DNA from: Planctomycetia bacterium
Lineage (GTDB): Bacteria; Planctomycetota; Planctomycetia; Gemmatales; Gemmataceae
Reading direction: 5' to 3'
Length of the DNA stretch: 51,638 nt
Assembly: GCA_005772955.1 (NCBI GenBank)
Contig: SXID01000234.1
Span: forward strand, 1 to 51,638
Shown one piece after another: positions 16,086 through 23,066 of the stretch (within the stretch, counting starts at the first letter, position 1; the number at the start of each line of letters is the position of its first letter). The notes beneath the pieces are model-generated. The model ran no database searches. It was not told the DNA's origin and worked only from the letters and a program-made list of their open reading frames with translations. The position numbers and the translations under genes were made by a program.

Positions 16086-17532
16086 GCAACCGGCGTTCTT
16101 GAACTTCATTAACGGTTCGTTCGCCGCGCCCGCGAGCGGCGGCTACTTCGCCGTCCACGAACCGGCAACCGGTCAGATCTACGCAACCGTCGCCGCTTCC
16201 GATTCACGCGACGTGGCGCGAGCGTGCGAGGCCGCGGAGAAGGCTGCGCCCGCGTGGTGCGCGATGCCCACCGAGAAGCGCGCCGCGATTCTGGACACCA
16301 TCGCGAGCAAGCTGGAATCGCAACTCGAACGCTTCGCACAGGCGGAATCAAAAGACACCGGCAAGCCAGTGTCGCTCGCGCGCGCCGTGGACATTCCGCG
16401 AGCGGTGTCGAACTTCCGCTTCTTCGCGGGCGCGATTCAACACTTCGCGAGCGAATGCCACCCGACTTCATCGGATGTGCTGAACTATACGCTGCGCCAC
16501 CCGCTCGGCGTGGTTGGGTGTATCTCGCCGTGGAACCTGCCGCTGTACCTGTTCACCTGGAAGATTGCCCCCGCGCTCGCGGCCGGGAACTGCGTGGTCG
16601 CGAAACCGAGCGAAGTCACGCCCGCGACCGCGACGATGCTCGCGGAACTGTGCGCCGAAGCCGGCCTTCCGCCCGGCGTGCTGAATGTCGTTCACGGAAC
16701 TGGCCTCGAAGTGGGCGAAGCGATCTGCACGCACCCCACCATCAAGGCGATCTCGTTCACCGGCGGTACGAAGACCGGCGCGCGGATCGCGTCAGTCGCG
16801 GCCCCGCTGTTCAAGAAGCTCTCGCTGGAGTTGGGTGGAAAGAATCCAGTCCTGATCTTCGACGACGCGGACTTCGACGCGATGCTCGCCACCACGCTCC
16901 GCTCGTCGTTCAGCAATCAAGGCGAGATCTGTCTGTGCGGGTCGCGCATCTTCGTGCAGGACGGGATCTACGATCATTTCAAGGCGGAATTCGTGAAACG
17001 CGCGAAGGCGCTCCGCGTCGGCGACCCGCTTGACGCGAGTACCGAGCAGGGCGCACTGGTGTCCGAGCAGCACCACGCGAAGGTGCGAAGCAATCTCGAT
17101 CTCGCACGCAATGAAGGTGGCACGATCCTCTGCGGTGGCGAAGTGATTACGCCGCCGGGCCGGTGCGCAAAGGGCTGGTTCCTCGCGCCCGCGGTGATGG
17201 AAGGGCTTCCGCACGCGTGCCGCACGAGCCAGGAGGAAATCTTTGGCCCGGTCGCGTCGCTGTACCGCTTCAAGACGGAGGAAGAGGCGGTGACACTCGC
17301 GAACGACACACCCTACGGTCTCGCGTCCGTCGTGTGGACGCGCTCGCTCGACCGCGCCCACCGTGTAGCCGCGAACCTACACGCCGGCATCACCTGGGTG
17401 AACTGTTGGATGGTTCGCGATTTGCGAACGCCCTTCGGTGGGGTAAAACAGTCCGGTGTCGGGCGCGAGGGCGGATGGGAAGCCTTGCGATTCTTCACCG
17501 AACCGAAAAACGTGTGCCTCAAGTTGTCGTGA
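16078..17532 (+). CDS. 2-Aminomuconate 6-semialdehyde dehydrogenase (ALDH family)
   Basis: 484-residue aldehyde dehydrogenase that should oxidise 2-aminomuconate semialdehyde to 2-aminomuconate with NAD+. The active site is intact: N153 in SPWNLPL, E251 in LELGGKNP, and nucleophile C285 in NQGEICLCG. The C-terminal TPFGGVKQSGVGREGG, whose Arg binds the substrate carboxylate in characterised enzymes, is also present. The ALDH8/2-hydroxymuconate-semialdehyde branch is suggested by these blocks and confirmed by context, as it lies between an SDR and a RidA deaminase in a kynurenine cluster. The GTG at 16078 is chosen because GGGAGG lies 8 bases before it; it overlaps the SDR gene. The equivalent gene is called nbaE or amnC in proteobacteria. 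Confidence 0.88.
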   Translation: MSEQPAFLNFINGSFAAPASGGYFAVHEPATGQIYATVAASDSRDVARACEAAEKAAPAWCAMPTEKRAAILDTIASKLESQLERFAQAESKDTGKPVSLARAVDIPRAVSNFRFFAGAIQHFASECHPTSSDVLNYTLRHPLGVVGCISPWNLPLYLFTWKIAPALAAGNCVVAKPSEVTPATATMLAELCAEAGLPPGVLNVVHGTGLEVGEAICTHPTIKAISFTGGTKTGARIASVAAPLFKKLSLELGGKNPVLIFDDADFDAMLATTLRSSFSNQGEICLCGSRIFVQDGIYDHFKAEFVKRAKALRVGDPLDASTEQGALVSEQHHAKVRSNLDLARNEGGTILCGGEVITPPGRCAKGWFLAPAVMEGLPHACRTSQEEIFGPVASLYRFKTEEEAVTLANDTPYGLASVVWTRSLDRAHRVAANLHAGITWVNCWMVRDLRTPFGGVKQSGVGREGGWEALRFFTEPKNVCLKLS

Positions 17533-17535
17533 AGC

Positions 17536-17961
17536 ATGAGCCTGATTCAGCGCAAGTTCGTGTCGGAACGTGCCGCGGAACCGGTCGGCGCGTACCCGCA
17601 CGCGCGGCAGGTCGGGAACCTGCTGTTCCTCTCCGGCATCGGACCGCGAGAACGCTGTAGTAAAGCCATCCCTGGAGTTATGATGGATGAAGCCGGAAGT
17701 GTGCTCGATTACGACATCGTGTTAGAGGCGAAGTCGGTGTTCCGCAACATCCGGTTCATCCTCGAAGATGCCGGGAGTGCGTGGGAGAACATCATCGACG
17801 TGACGGTGTTCCTCACGTCTATCGAGCGCGACTTCGCACGGTTCAATGCTGTGTACCGCGAGCACTTCGGTAGCGTCGAACCGTGCCGCACGACCGTCGA
17901 AGTGAACCGGTTACCGACGCCCATTCACGTCGAGTTGAAAGTGATTGCCACGATCGAGTAG
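17536..17961 (+). CDS. RidA-family 2-aminomuconate deaminase
   Basis: 141 residues of the Rid/YjgF/UK114 fold. The N-terminal PVGAYPHARQVGNLLFLSGI and the C-terminal CRTTVEVNRLPTPIHVELKVIA hold the family's signature, including the Arg that anchors the substrate carboxylate and the Glu of the HVELK segment. An insert (GPRERCSKAIPGVMMDEAG) distinguishes the aminomuconate deaminase type from housekeeping RidA. It begins 3 bases after the dehydrogenase gene. The inferred reaction is hydrolytic deamination of 2-aminomuconate to 4-oxalocrotonate. The TAG stop is followed by a GGAGCTGC... palindromic element. Confidence 0.85.
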   Translation: MSLIQRKFVSERAAEPVGAYPHARQVGNLLFLSGIGPRERCSKAIPGVMMDEAGSVLDYDIVLEAKSVFRNIRFILEDAGSAWENIIDVTVFLTSIERDFARFNAVYREHFGSVEPCRTTVEVNRLPTPIHVELKVIATIE

Positions 17962-17988
17962 GAGCTGCTTGCGACGCCGCATGCGGCG
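17962..17988. repeat. Palindrome in the RidA-HAAO junction
   Basis: A diverged TGCTTGCG motif precedes a perfect 14-base palindrome (CGCCGCATGCGGCG, 17975-17988) in the 45-base gap. It resembles the CCGCTTGCGGC family. The HAAO ribosome site (ACAGGAG, 17994-18000) follows directly. Confidence 0.5.
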
Positions 17989-18006
17989 AACTTACAGGAG
18001 TCTTCC

Positions 18007-18525
18007 ATGCTCCGTGCGCCGCTGAACTTCAAGCGATGGATCGACGAGCACCGCCCCCTGTTGAAGCCGCCGGTCGGCAACAAGATGGTGTTCGAGGACG
18101 CGGACTTCATCATCATGGTGGTCGGGTCGAATACGCGAAAAGACTTCCACGTCAACGACGGCGAAGAGTTCTTCTATCAGCTCGAAGGCGACATCATCTT
18201 GAAGGTGCAGGACGAGGGGAAGATCGTCGATATTCCGATTCGCGAGGGCGACGTCTTCTTGCTACCGCCGCGCGTACCGCACTCGCCGCGCCGCCCGGAG
18301 AATAGCATCGGCCTCGTGATCGAGAAGAAACGCGAAGCGAACCAAGTTGACGGCTTCCAGTGGTACTGCGAAGGGTGCGGGGCGAGGCTGCACGAGGAGT
18401 TCGCGCACATCACGAACATCGTCACGCAACTGCCGCCGATCTTCACGCGGTTCTACGGCGACGAAGCGAAACGCGTGTGCACGGCGTGCGGCGCACGGTT
18501 CACCGATCCTGCGAAGCCGAAGTAG
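18007..18525 (+). CDS. nbaC: 3-Hydroxyanthranilate 3,4-dioxygenase
   Basis: 172-residue cupin that opens the ring of 3-hydroxyanthranilate to 2-amino-3-carboxymuconate semialdehyde using Fe(II). All catalytic residues of the bacterial enzyme are visible: R44, H48 and E54 in NTRKDFHVNDGEE, then H92, R96 and E106 in PHSPRRPENSIGLVIE. H48, E54 and H92 are the iron ligands. The C-terminal rubredoxin-like second iron site of bacterial HAAO is also complete (C121, C124, C158, C161). Length matches the family (about 174). The ATG at 18007 follows ACAGGAG. The TAG stop (18523-18525) lies inside the left arm of a 26-bp perfect hairpin. Confidence 0.95.
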   Translation: MLRAPLNFKRWIDEHRPLLKPPVGNKMVFEDADFIIMVVGSNTRKDFHVNDGEEFFYQLEGDIILKVQDEGKIVDIPIREGDVFLLPPRVPHSPRRPENSIGLVIEKKREANQVDGFQWYCEGCGARLHEEFAHITNIVTQLPPIFTRFYGDEAKRVCTACGARFTDPAKPK

Positions 18526-18583
18526 TAGGCACACTCCGTGTGCCGTTCCGACAACCGCGGCACACGGAGTGTGCCTACTACTT
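18520..18583. terminator. 26-bp perfect hairpin at the HAAO stop codon
   Basis: Arms 18520-18545 and 18558-18583 are exact complements (TAGTAGGCACACTCCGTGTG / reverse), with a 12-base loop. The left arm contains the HAAO TAG and each arm contains its own small palindrome (CACACTCCGTGTG). On the plus strand CTTT follows, a poor U-tract. Inside an operon it may attenuate transcription or protect the upstream mRNA; it also fits the REPIN pattern (two REP-like ends, inverted). Confidence 0.6.
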
Positions 18584-18592
18584 TGAGAACCC

Positions 18593-19603
18593 ATGCTCAC
18601 CGTCGACGTTCACACGCACATTCTGCCGCAGCACCTGCCGCGATGGGCCGACCGCTTCGGCTACGGCGGCTTCGTCGAACTCGCGCACCACGCCCCCGGT
18701 TGCGCGCACATGATGATCCACGACAAGTCCTTCCGCGAAGTCGAGATGAACTGCTGGAGCGCCGAGAAGCGGATCGAGGAATGCGAAGCGTGTGGCGTTC
18801 GCCTGCAAGTGCTCTCGACCGTGCCGGTGATGTTCAGCTACTGGGCGAAGCCGGAACACGGCTACGAGGTCTCGCGGTTCCTCAACGACGACATCGCGGA
18901 GACCGTGCGGAAGTACCCCAAGCGGTTTATTGGTCTGGGCACGCTCCCATTACAAGACCCAGAACGCGCAGTGCGCGAGTTAGACCGCTGTGTGAACGAG
19001 CTCGGCTTTCGCGGCGTGCAGATCGGGTCGAACGTCAACCAGACGAATCTGAACGCGGCGGAATTGTTCCCGGTATTCCAGCGCGCGGAAGAGATCGGCG
19101 CCGCGGTGTTCGTTCACCCGTGGGAGATGTTCGGCAACAACGAACTGAACCAATACTGGATGCCGTGGTTGGTCGGGATGCCAGCGGAGACGACACGCGC
19201 GATCGTGTCGCTGATCTTCGGCGGTGTTCTGGAGCGGCTCCCGAAGCTACGGATCGCGTTCGCGCACGGTGGCGGGTCGTTCCCCGCAACCGTCGGCCGC
19301 ATCGAACAGGGCTTCCGCTGTCGCCCGGATTTGTGCGCGATCCACAACCAGGTGAACCCGCGTGAGTACCTGCGCCGCATCGTCGTCGATTCGCTCGTCC
19401 ACGACGCTCGCGCGCTGCAATACCTGATCGACGTGATGGGTTCGGACCGCGTCACGCTCGGCACCGACTACCCGTTCCCGCTCGGCGAGGCGGAACCCGG
19501 CGCGCTCATCCGCTCCATGAACCTGCCACGCGAAACCCAAGAAGACCTGTTCTTCCGCACCGCGTGTTCGTGGCTCGGTGTGGCACCGGAACAACTGGAA
19601 TAA
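18593..19603 (+). CDS. 2-Amino-3-carboxymuconate-6-semialdehyde decarboxylase (ACMSD)
   Basis: 336-residue amidohydrolase-fold decarboxylase that converts ACMS to 2-aminomuconate semialdehyde, diverting the intermediate from quinolinate. Zinc ligands are visible: H7 and H9 (VDVHTHILP), H175 (VFVHPWEMF) and D292 (TLGTDYPFPLGE). The catalytic HGGGSFPATVGRIEQGF block, with its His and Arg, is present. Length is as in Pseudomonas and human ACMSD (332-336). Its presence next to the aminomuconate enzymes argues for tryptophan catabolism rather than NAD synthesis. The gene follows the hairpin; the ATG at 18593 is 9 bases after it. Confidence 0.95.
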   Translation: MLTVDVHTHILPQHLPRWADRFGYGGFVELAHHAPGCAHMMIHDKSFREVEMNCWSAEKRIEECEACGVRLQVLSTVPVMFSYWAKPEHGYEVSRFLNDDIAETVRKYPKRFIGLGTLPLQDPERAVRELDRCVNELGFRGVQIGSNVNQTNLNAAELFPVFQRAEEIGAAVFVHPWEMFGNNELNQYWMPWLVGMPAETTRAIVSLIFGGVLERLPKLRIAFAHGGGSFPATVGRIEQGFRCRPDLCAIHNQVNPREYLRRIVVDSLVHDARALQYLIDVMGSDRVTLGTDYPFPLGEAEPGALIRSMNLPRETQEDLFFRTACSWLGVAPEQLE

Positions 19604-19604
19604 G

Positions 19605-19655
19605 CGCCGCTTGCGGCCTCGCGTGTGTTGGAGTACCGCGACGCCGCAAGTGGCG
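19605..19655. repeat. CCGCTTGCGGC inverted pair in the ACMSD-KynB junction
   Basis: Arms 19605-19623 and 19637-19655 pair with two mismatches around a 13-base loop. The left arm matches the 18-mer of 14375. It sits immediately after the ACMSD TAA and 17 bases before the next ATG. Confidence 0.65.
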
Positions 19656-19671
19656 AACCAATGACAACACC

Positions 19672-20418
19672 ATGTACCTACACATCCCTCGCGGGAACTC
19701 CGCCGACATCTCGATTCCGCTCGACCCACACGGGCCGCAGCCGAACGCCTACGGCGTTCCGCCTGCAACCGCTCGCCCGTATTCCGGCGACGGCTTCACG
19801 CTCGACACGCGGCAAGGCGGTTCGTGCAACTGCGAGGTCATCCACGTCGTCCCACACTGCCACGGAACGCACACCGAGAGCGTCGGACACATCACCACCG
19901 AGCGGTTTCCAATTACTGCGGTGCAACTCCCACTGCTCTTGTCGTGTTCGGTCATCTCGGTGACACCCGAAGGCCGCGAGATTCGCGCCGATGCAATCGA
20001 ACGCGCCACAGCCCGCATTCCGGCAGAGTTCCTCGATGCGCTCGTCGTACGCACGCTGCCGAATTCCGGCGACAAAGCCACGCGGCGGTGGGAAAATGCC
20101 ACCACGCCATACTTCGCACCCGAAGCGATGGCAGTAATCCGCGCCAAGGGGATTCAACACCTGTTGGTCGATCTGCCGTCGCTCGACCCTCTGTATGATG
20201 ACGGACGACTCGCGGCGCATCGCGTGTTCTGGGACATGCCGCCCGGCTCGAAAGAGTTGCCGAGCGAAGGCGCACGCCAGCGCACGGTGACGGAGATGAT
20301 CTACGTTCCCGACGACGTGCCGACCGGGCGCTATATGCTCACGATTCAGCTTCCGCACATCGTCTCCGACGCGGTTCCGTCTCGCCCGATCCTGTTCTTT
20401 CTGGACGAGGACGAATGA
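19672..20418 (+). CDS. kynB: Kynurenine formamidase (cyclase family, KynB-type)
   Basis: 248 residues of the metal-dependent 'cyclase' fold. The characteristic HxGTHxE motif is present (PHCHGTHTESVGHI); the His residues and the acidic residue bind the two metals. Downstream features are LVDLPSLDPLYDDG and HRVFW, typical of KynB. It would hydrolyse N-formylkynurenine to kynurenine and formate. The motif has Glu-Ser-Val in place of the commoner Asp-x-Pro, so it is a somewhat divergent member; the cluster context makes the assignment likely. ATG at 19672; an ATG at 19661 is out of frame. It overlaps kynU by 4 bases (ATGA). Confidence 0.85.
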   Translation: MYLHIPRGNSADISIPLDPHGPQPNAYGVPPATARPYSGDGFTLDTRQGGSCNCEVIHVVPHCHGTHTESVGHITTERFPITAVQLPLLLSCSVISVTPEGREIRADAIERATARIPAEFLDALVVRTLPNSGDKATRRWENATTPYFAPEAMAVIRAKGIQHLLVDLPSLDPLYDDGRLAAHRVFWDMPPGSKELPSEGARQRTVTEMIYVPDDVPTGRYMLTIQLPHIVSDAVPSRPILFFLDEDE

Positions 20419-21680
20419 CGCTCGATGAACTCCGCGAACACGCGGCCGAACTCGACCGGAATGACCCCCTCACACAGTTCCGCGACCGGTTCTGCATCCC
20501 ACGCCACACCGACGGCACGGAGGTCGCATACCTGTGCGGCAACTCGCTTGGCCTCGCACCGAAAGCCGCTCGCGCGACCGTTGGGCAAGAGTTGGTCGCG
20601 TGGGAGAACCTCGGCGTCGAAGGGCACTTCAAGCACGAGCGGCCGTGGGTGTCGTTTCACGAACTGTTCGCGACACACCTCGCACAGATCGTCGGCGCGA
20701 AGCCGTACGAAGTCGTCGCGATGAACACGCTCACAGTAAACCTTCACCTGATGCTCACGAGTTTCTACCGACCGAACTCGCGGCGGTTCAAGGTACTCGT
20801 CGGGCACACGGCGTTCCCCTCGGATCGGTATGCGATCGCTTCGCAAATCGCCCTACGCGGCTATTCCCCTGACGAAGCGATCGTGACTGCCAAGCCGCTT
20901 GCGGCTTCGCGAGTGCTCCGCACCGAGGACGTTGTTGAGTTGATCGAACAACACGCTGGCGAACTGGCACTCGTGCTGATGGACGGCGTGAACTACTACA
21001 CCGGGGAGTTGATCGACATCGCGGCCATCACGGAATCAGCGCACCGGCACGGGATCGTCGCGGGGTTCGATCTCGCGCATGCGGCCGGCAACGTGCCGCT
21101 CGCGCTGCACGACTGGAACGCCGACTTCGCCGTGTGGTGCCACTACAAGTACCTCAACGGCGGGCCGGGGTGCGTCGCCGGGTGCTTCGTTCACGAGCAT
21201 CACGGCCTCGCCCGCGAACCGCTTCCGCGAATGGCCGGTTGGTGGGGGCACGACAAACACAGTCGGTTCGGGATGGGACCGGAGTTTGAGCCAATCCCCG
21301 GCGCGGAGGGTTGGCAACTGAGCAACCCGCCGCTGTTCTCGCTCGCGGCGTTGTTGCCGGCGCTCGAACTGTTCGCGGAATCCGGAATGGACCGCCTTCG
21401 CGCGAAGAGCGAAGCCCTCACGGGGTTCCTCGAACACGCGCTGCGAGAGCTGTTCCCGGAGTGGGTCGAAATCATCACGCCGAGTGAACCGGCACGGCGC
21501 GGGTGTCAGTTGTCCGTTCGCGTGAAGCGCGACGCGAAGTCAGCGTTCGCGTCGCTCGTCGCGAACGGCGTGATCTGCGACTGGCGCGAACCAGACGTGA
21601 TCCGCTTGGCTCCGGTGCCGCTGTACAACCAGTTTGCCGATGTTGTGCGAGTCGCGGAGGTGTTGTCGTGTGCGAAGTAA
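20415..21680 (+). CDS. kynU: Kynureninase
   Basis: 421-residue PLP enzyme that cleaves (3-hydroxy)kynurenine to (3-hydroxy)anthranilate and alanine. Fold-type I landmarks are present: the PLP Asp in FDLAHAAGN, the Schiff-base lysine K245 in CHYKYLNGGPG, and RMAGWWGHD. The start overlaps kynB (ATGA) and the end overlaps kmo by 13 bases, implying translational coupling. Within the gene an exact 18-base copy of the dispersed palindrome (20894-20911) encodes part of AKPLAASRVL, a surface-like stretch; the reading frame is not disturbed. Confidence 0.95.
   Translation: MTLDELREHAAELDRNDPLTQFRDRFCIPRHTDGTEVAYLCGNSLGLAPKAARATVGQELVAWENLGVEGHFKHERPWVSFHELFATHLAQIVGAKPYEVVAMNTLTVNLHLMLTSFYRPNSRRFKVLVGHTAFPSDRYAIASQIALRGYSPDEAIVTAKPLAASRVLRTEDVVELIEQHAGELALVLMDGVNYYTGELIDIAAITESAHRHGIVAGFDLAHAAGNVPLALHDWNADFAVWCHYKYLNGGPGCVAGCFVHEHHGLAREPLPRMAGWWGHDKHSRFGMGPEFEPIPGAEGWQLSNPPLFSLAALLPALELFAESGMDRLRAKSEALTGFLEHALRELFPEWVEIITPSEPARRGCQLSVRVKRDAKSAFASLVANGVICDWREPDVIRLAPVPLYNQFADVVRVAEVLSCAK
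20894..20911 (+). repeat. 18-mer GCCGCTTGCGGCTTCGCG inside kynU
   Basis: Exact match to the left arm of the hairpin at 14375-14392, here used as coding sequence (PLAAS in frame). Single arm only; no inverted partner next to it. Confidence 0.7.
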
Positions 21681-23017
21681 CACTGGTCGGCGGCGGGTTG
21701 TCCGGTGCGCTGCTCGCGCTGATGCTCGCCCGCCGGGGCGTGAAGGTCACCGTGTACGAACGCCGCGCGGACCAGCGCGCCGACCAGATCGAAGAAGGCC
21801 GGTCGATCAACCTCGCGCTCTCCGCTCGCGGGATTCACGCGCTCTCGCTCGTCGGTCTCGATTCGGAAGTGCTGGCGCGGGCGATTCCGATGCGCGGCCG
21901 CTACATCCATCCTGTCAGCGGACCATGTTCGCTCATTCCTTACGGCCGCAAGCCGGACGAGGTGATTCACTCCGTCAGCCGGCGCGGTCTGAACGCTCAT
22001 CTTCTGGACGCGCTCTCGCGCGAGGCGAACGCGACCGTTCATTTCCAACACCGCTGCACTCACTACAACCCCCGTGCCGGCGCTCTCACCGTCTACGACG
22101 AAGCAACCACGAACGAGTTCACCACAGAGGTGTCTTGCGTGATCGGCACCGACGGTGCCGCGTCCGCGGTGCGTGATGCGATGATGCACTCATCACGGAT
22201 GAACTACTCGCAGGCGTATCTCGAGCACGGCTACAAGGAACTCACGATTCCGCCCGCGGCCGACGGCTCATTGAGGATCGAACCGAACGCGCTGCACATC
22301 TGGCCGCGCGGCGGGTTCATGATGATCGCGCTGCCCAATTTAGATCGCTCCTTTACGTGTACGCTGTTCTTGCCACACGTGGGCACGCCGGGCTTCGATC
22401 AGCTTTCCACTCGCGAAGCCGCGAGCGGCTTTTTTGCCCGGACATTTCCTGATGCGCTGCCGCTACTCCCCAACCTCGAAGACGAATTCTTCCGCAACCC
22501 GACCGGCGGCCTCGTGACCGTGCGCTGTTCGCCGTGGCATTTCGACGGCCGCGCACTTCTACTCGGTGACGCGGCACACGCGATCGTCCCATTCTTCGGC
22601 CAGGGAATGAACTGCGCGTTCGAGGACTGCGAGGTGTTGCTGAACCTCTTCGACCAGCACGCGGCGAACTGGGACGAGGTGTTCCCACGGTTCTTTGAAG
22701 CACGGAAGCCGAACACGGATGCGATCGCGCAACTCGCGCTGGACAATTTCGTGGAGATGCGTGACACGTCCGGCGACCCGCGATTCGCGCGGAAGCGGCA
22801 ACTCGAACACAAACTCGAAGAGCGATTCCCCGGGCAGTTCGTCTCGAAGTACGCGATGGTGTCGTTCCACCGCGTCCCGTACCTCGAAGCGCTCGAACGC
22901 GGACGCGTGCAGGACCGCATCCTGATGGACGTGTGTTCGCGCGCAAGTTCGCTCGCGGAGATCGACGCGGACGCGGTGTTCGCGTGCCTGCACGAGGCGA
23001 TCGGTAACGTATCGTAA
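21668..23017 (+). CDS. kmo: Kynurenine 3-monooxygenase
   Basis: 449-residue FAD hydroxylase. The N terminus has the GxGxxG-type FAD motif (VGGGLSGALLALMLARRG, from residue 7), then the group A blocks EEGRSINLALSARG and the FAD-binding LLGDAAHAIVPFFGQGMNC (about 298-316), characteristic of KMO. It makes 3-hydroxykynurenine from kynurenine with NADPH and O2. The C terminus is hydrophilic, unlike the membrane-anchored eukaryotic enzyme. The GTG at 21668 is selected because GGAGG lies 7 bases upstream and the FAD motif starts directly; it overlaps kynU by 13 bases. A near-copy of the 18-mer palindrome (22412-22429) lies in the reading frame. Confidence 0.93.
   Translation: MCEVTLVGGGLSGALLALMLARRGVKVTVYERRADQRADQIEEGRSINLALSARGIHALSLVGLDSEVLARAIPMRGRYIHPVSGPCSLIPYGRKPDEVIHSVSRRGLNAHLLDALSREANATVHFQHRCTHYNPRAGALTVYDEATTNEFTTEVSCVIGTDGAASAVRDAMMHSSRMNYSQAYLEHGYKELTIPPAADGSLRIEPNALHIWPRGGFMMIALPNLDRSFTCTLFLPHVGTPGFDQLSTREAASGFFARTFPDALPLLPNLEDEFFRNPTGGLVTVRCSPWHFDGRALLLGDAAHAIVPFFGQGMNCAFEDCEVLLNLFDQHAANWDEVFPRFFEARKPNTDAIAQLALDNFVEMRDTSGDPRFARKRQLEHKLEERFPGQFVSKYAMVSFHRVPYLEALERGRVQDRILMDVCSRASSLAEIDADAVFACLHEAIGNVS
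22412..22429 (-). repeat. 18-mer palindromic repeat inside kmo (one mismatch)
   Basis: CGCGAAGCCGCGAGCGGC is the reverse complement of the 14375 arm with one change, followed by TTTTTT. It codes for a short stretch around REAASGFF. Together with a T-run it could also act as an internal pause site. Confidence 0.65.
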
Positions 23018-23066
23018 CCGCACCCGCGTGCCGGAGGCGTGGAGAACTCGAACCGCGTTGTGCGGG

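Noticed and set aside
14430-16109. Very long minus-strand frame joined to the DUF1080 gene
   Set aside because: Only the part from 15233 downwards has family content and a signal peptide; the rest is antisense to the SDR gene.
15333-23017. Quinolinate/NAD de novo synthesis operon
   Set aside because: The presence of ACMSD, an aminomuconate-semialdehyde dehydrogenase and a deaminase, and the absence of quinolinate phosphoribosyltransferase, favour the catabolic route.
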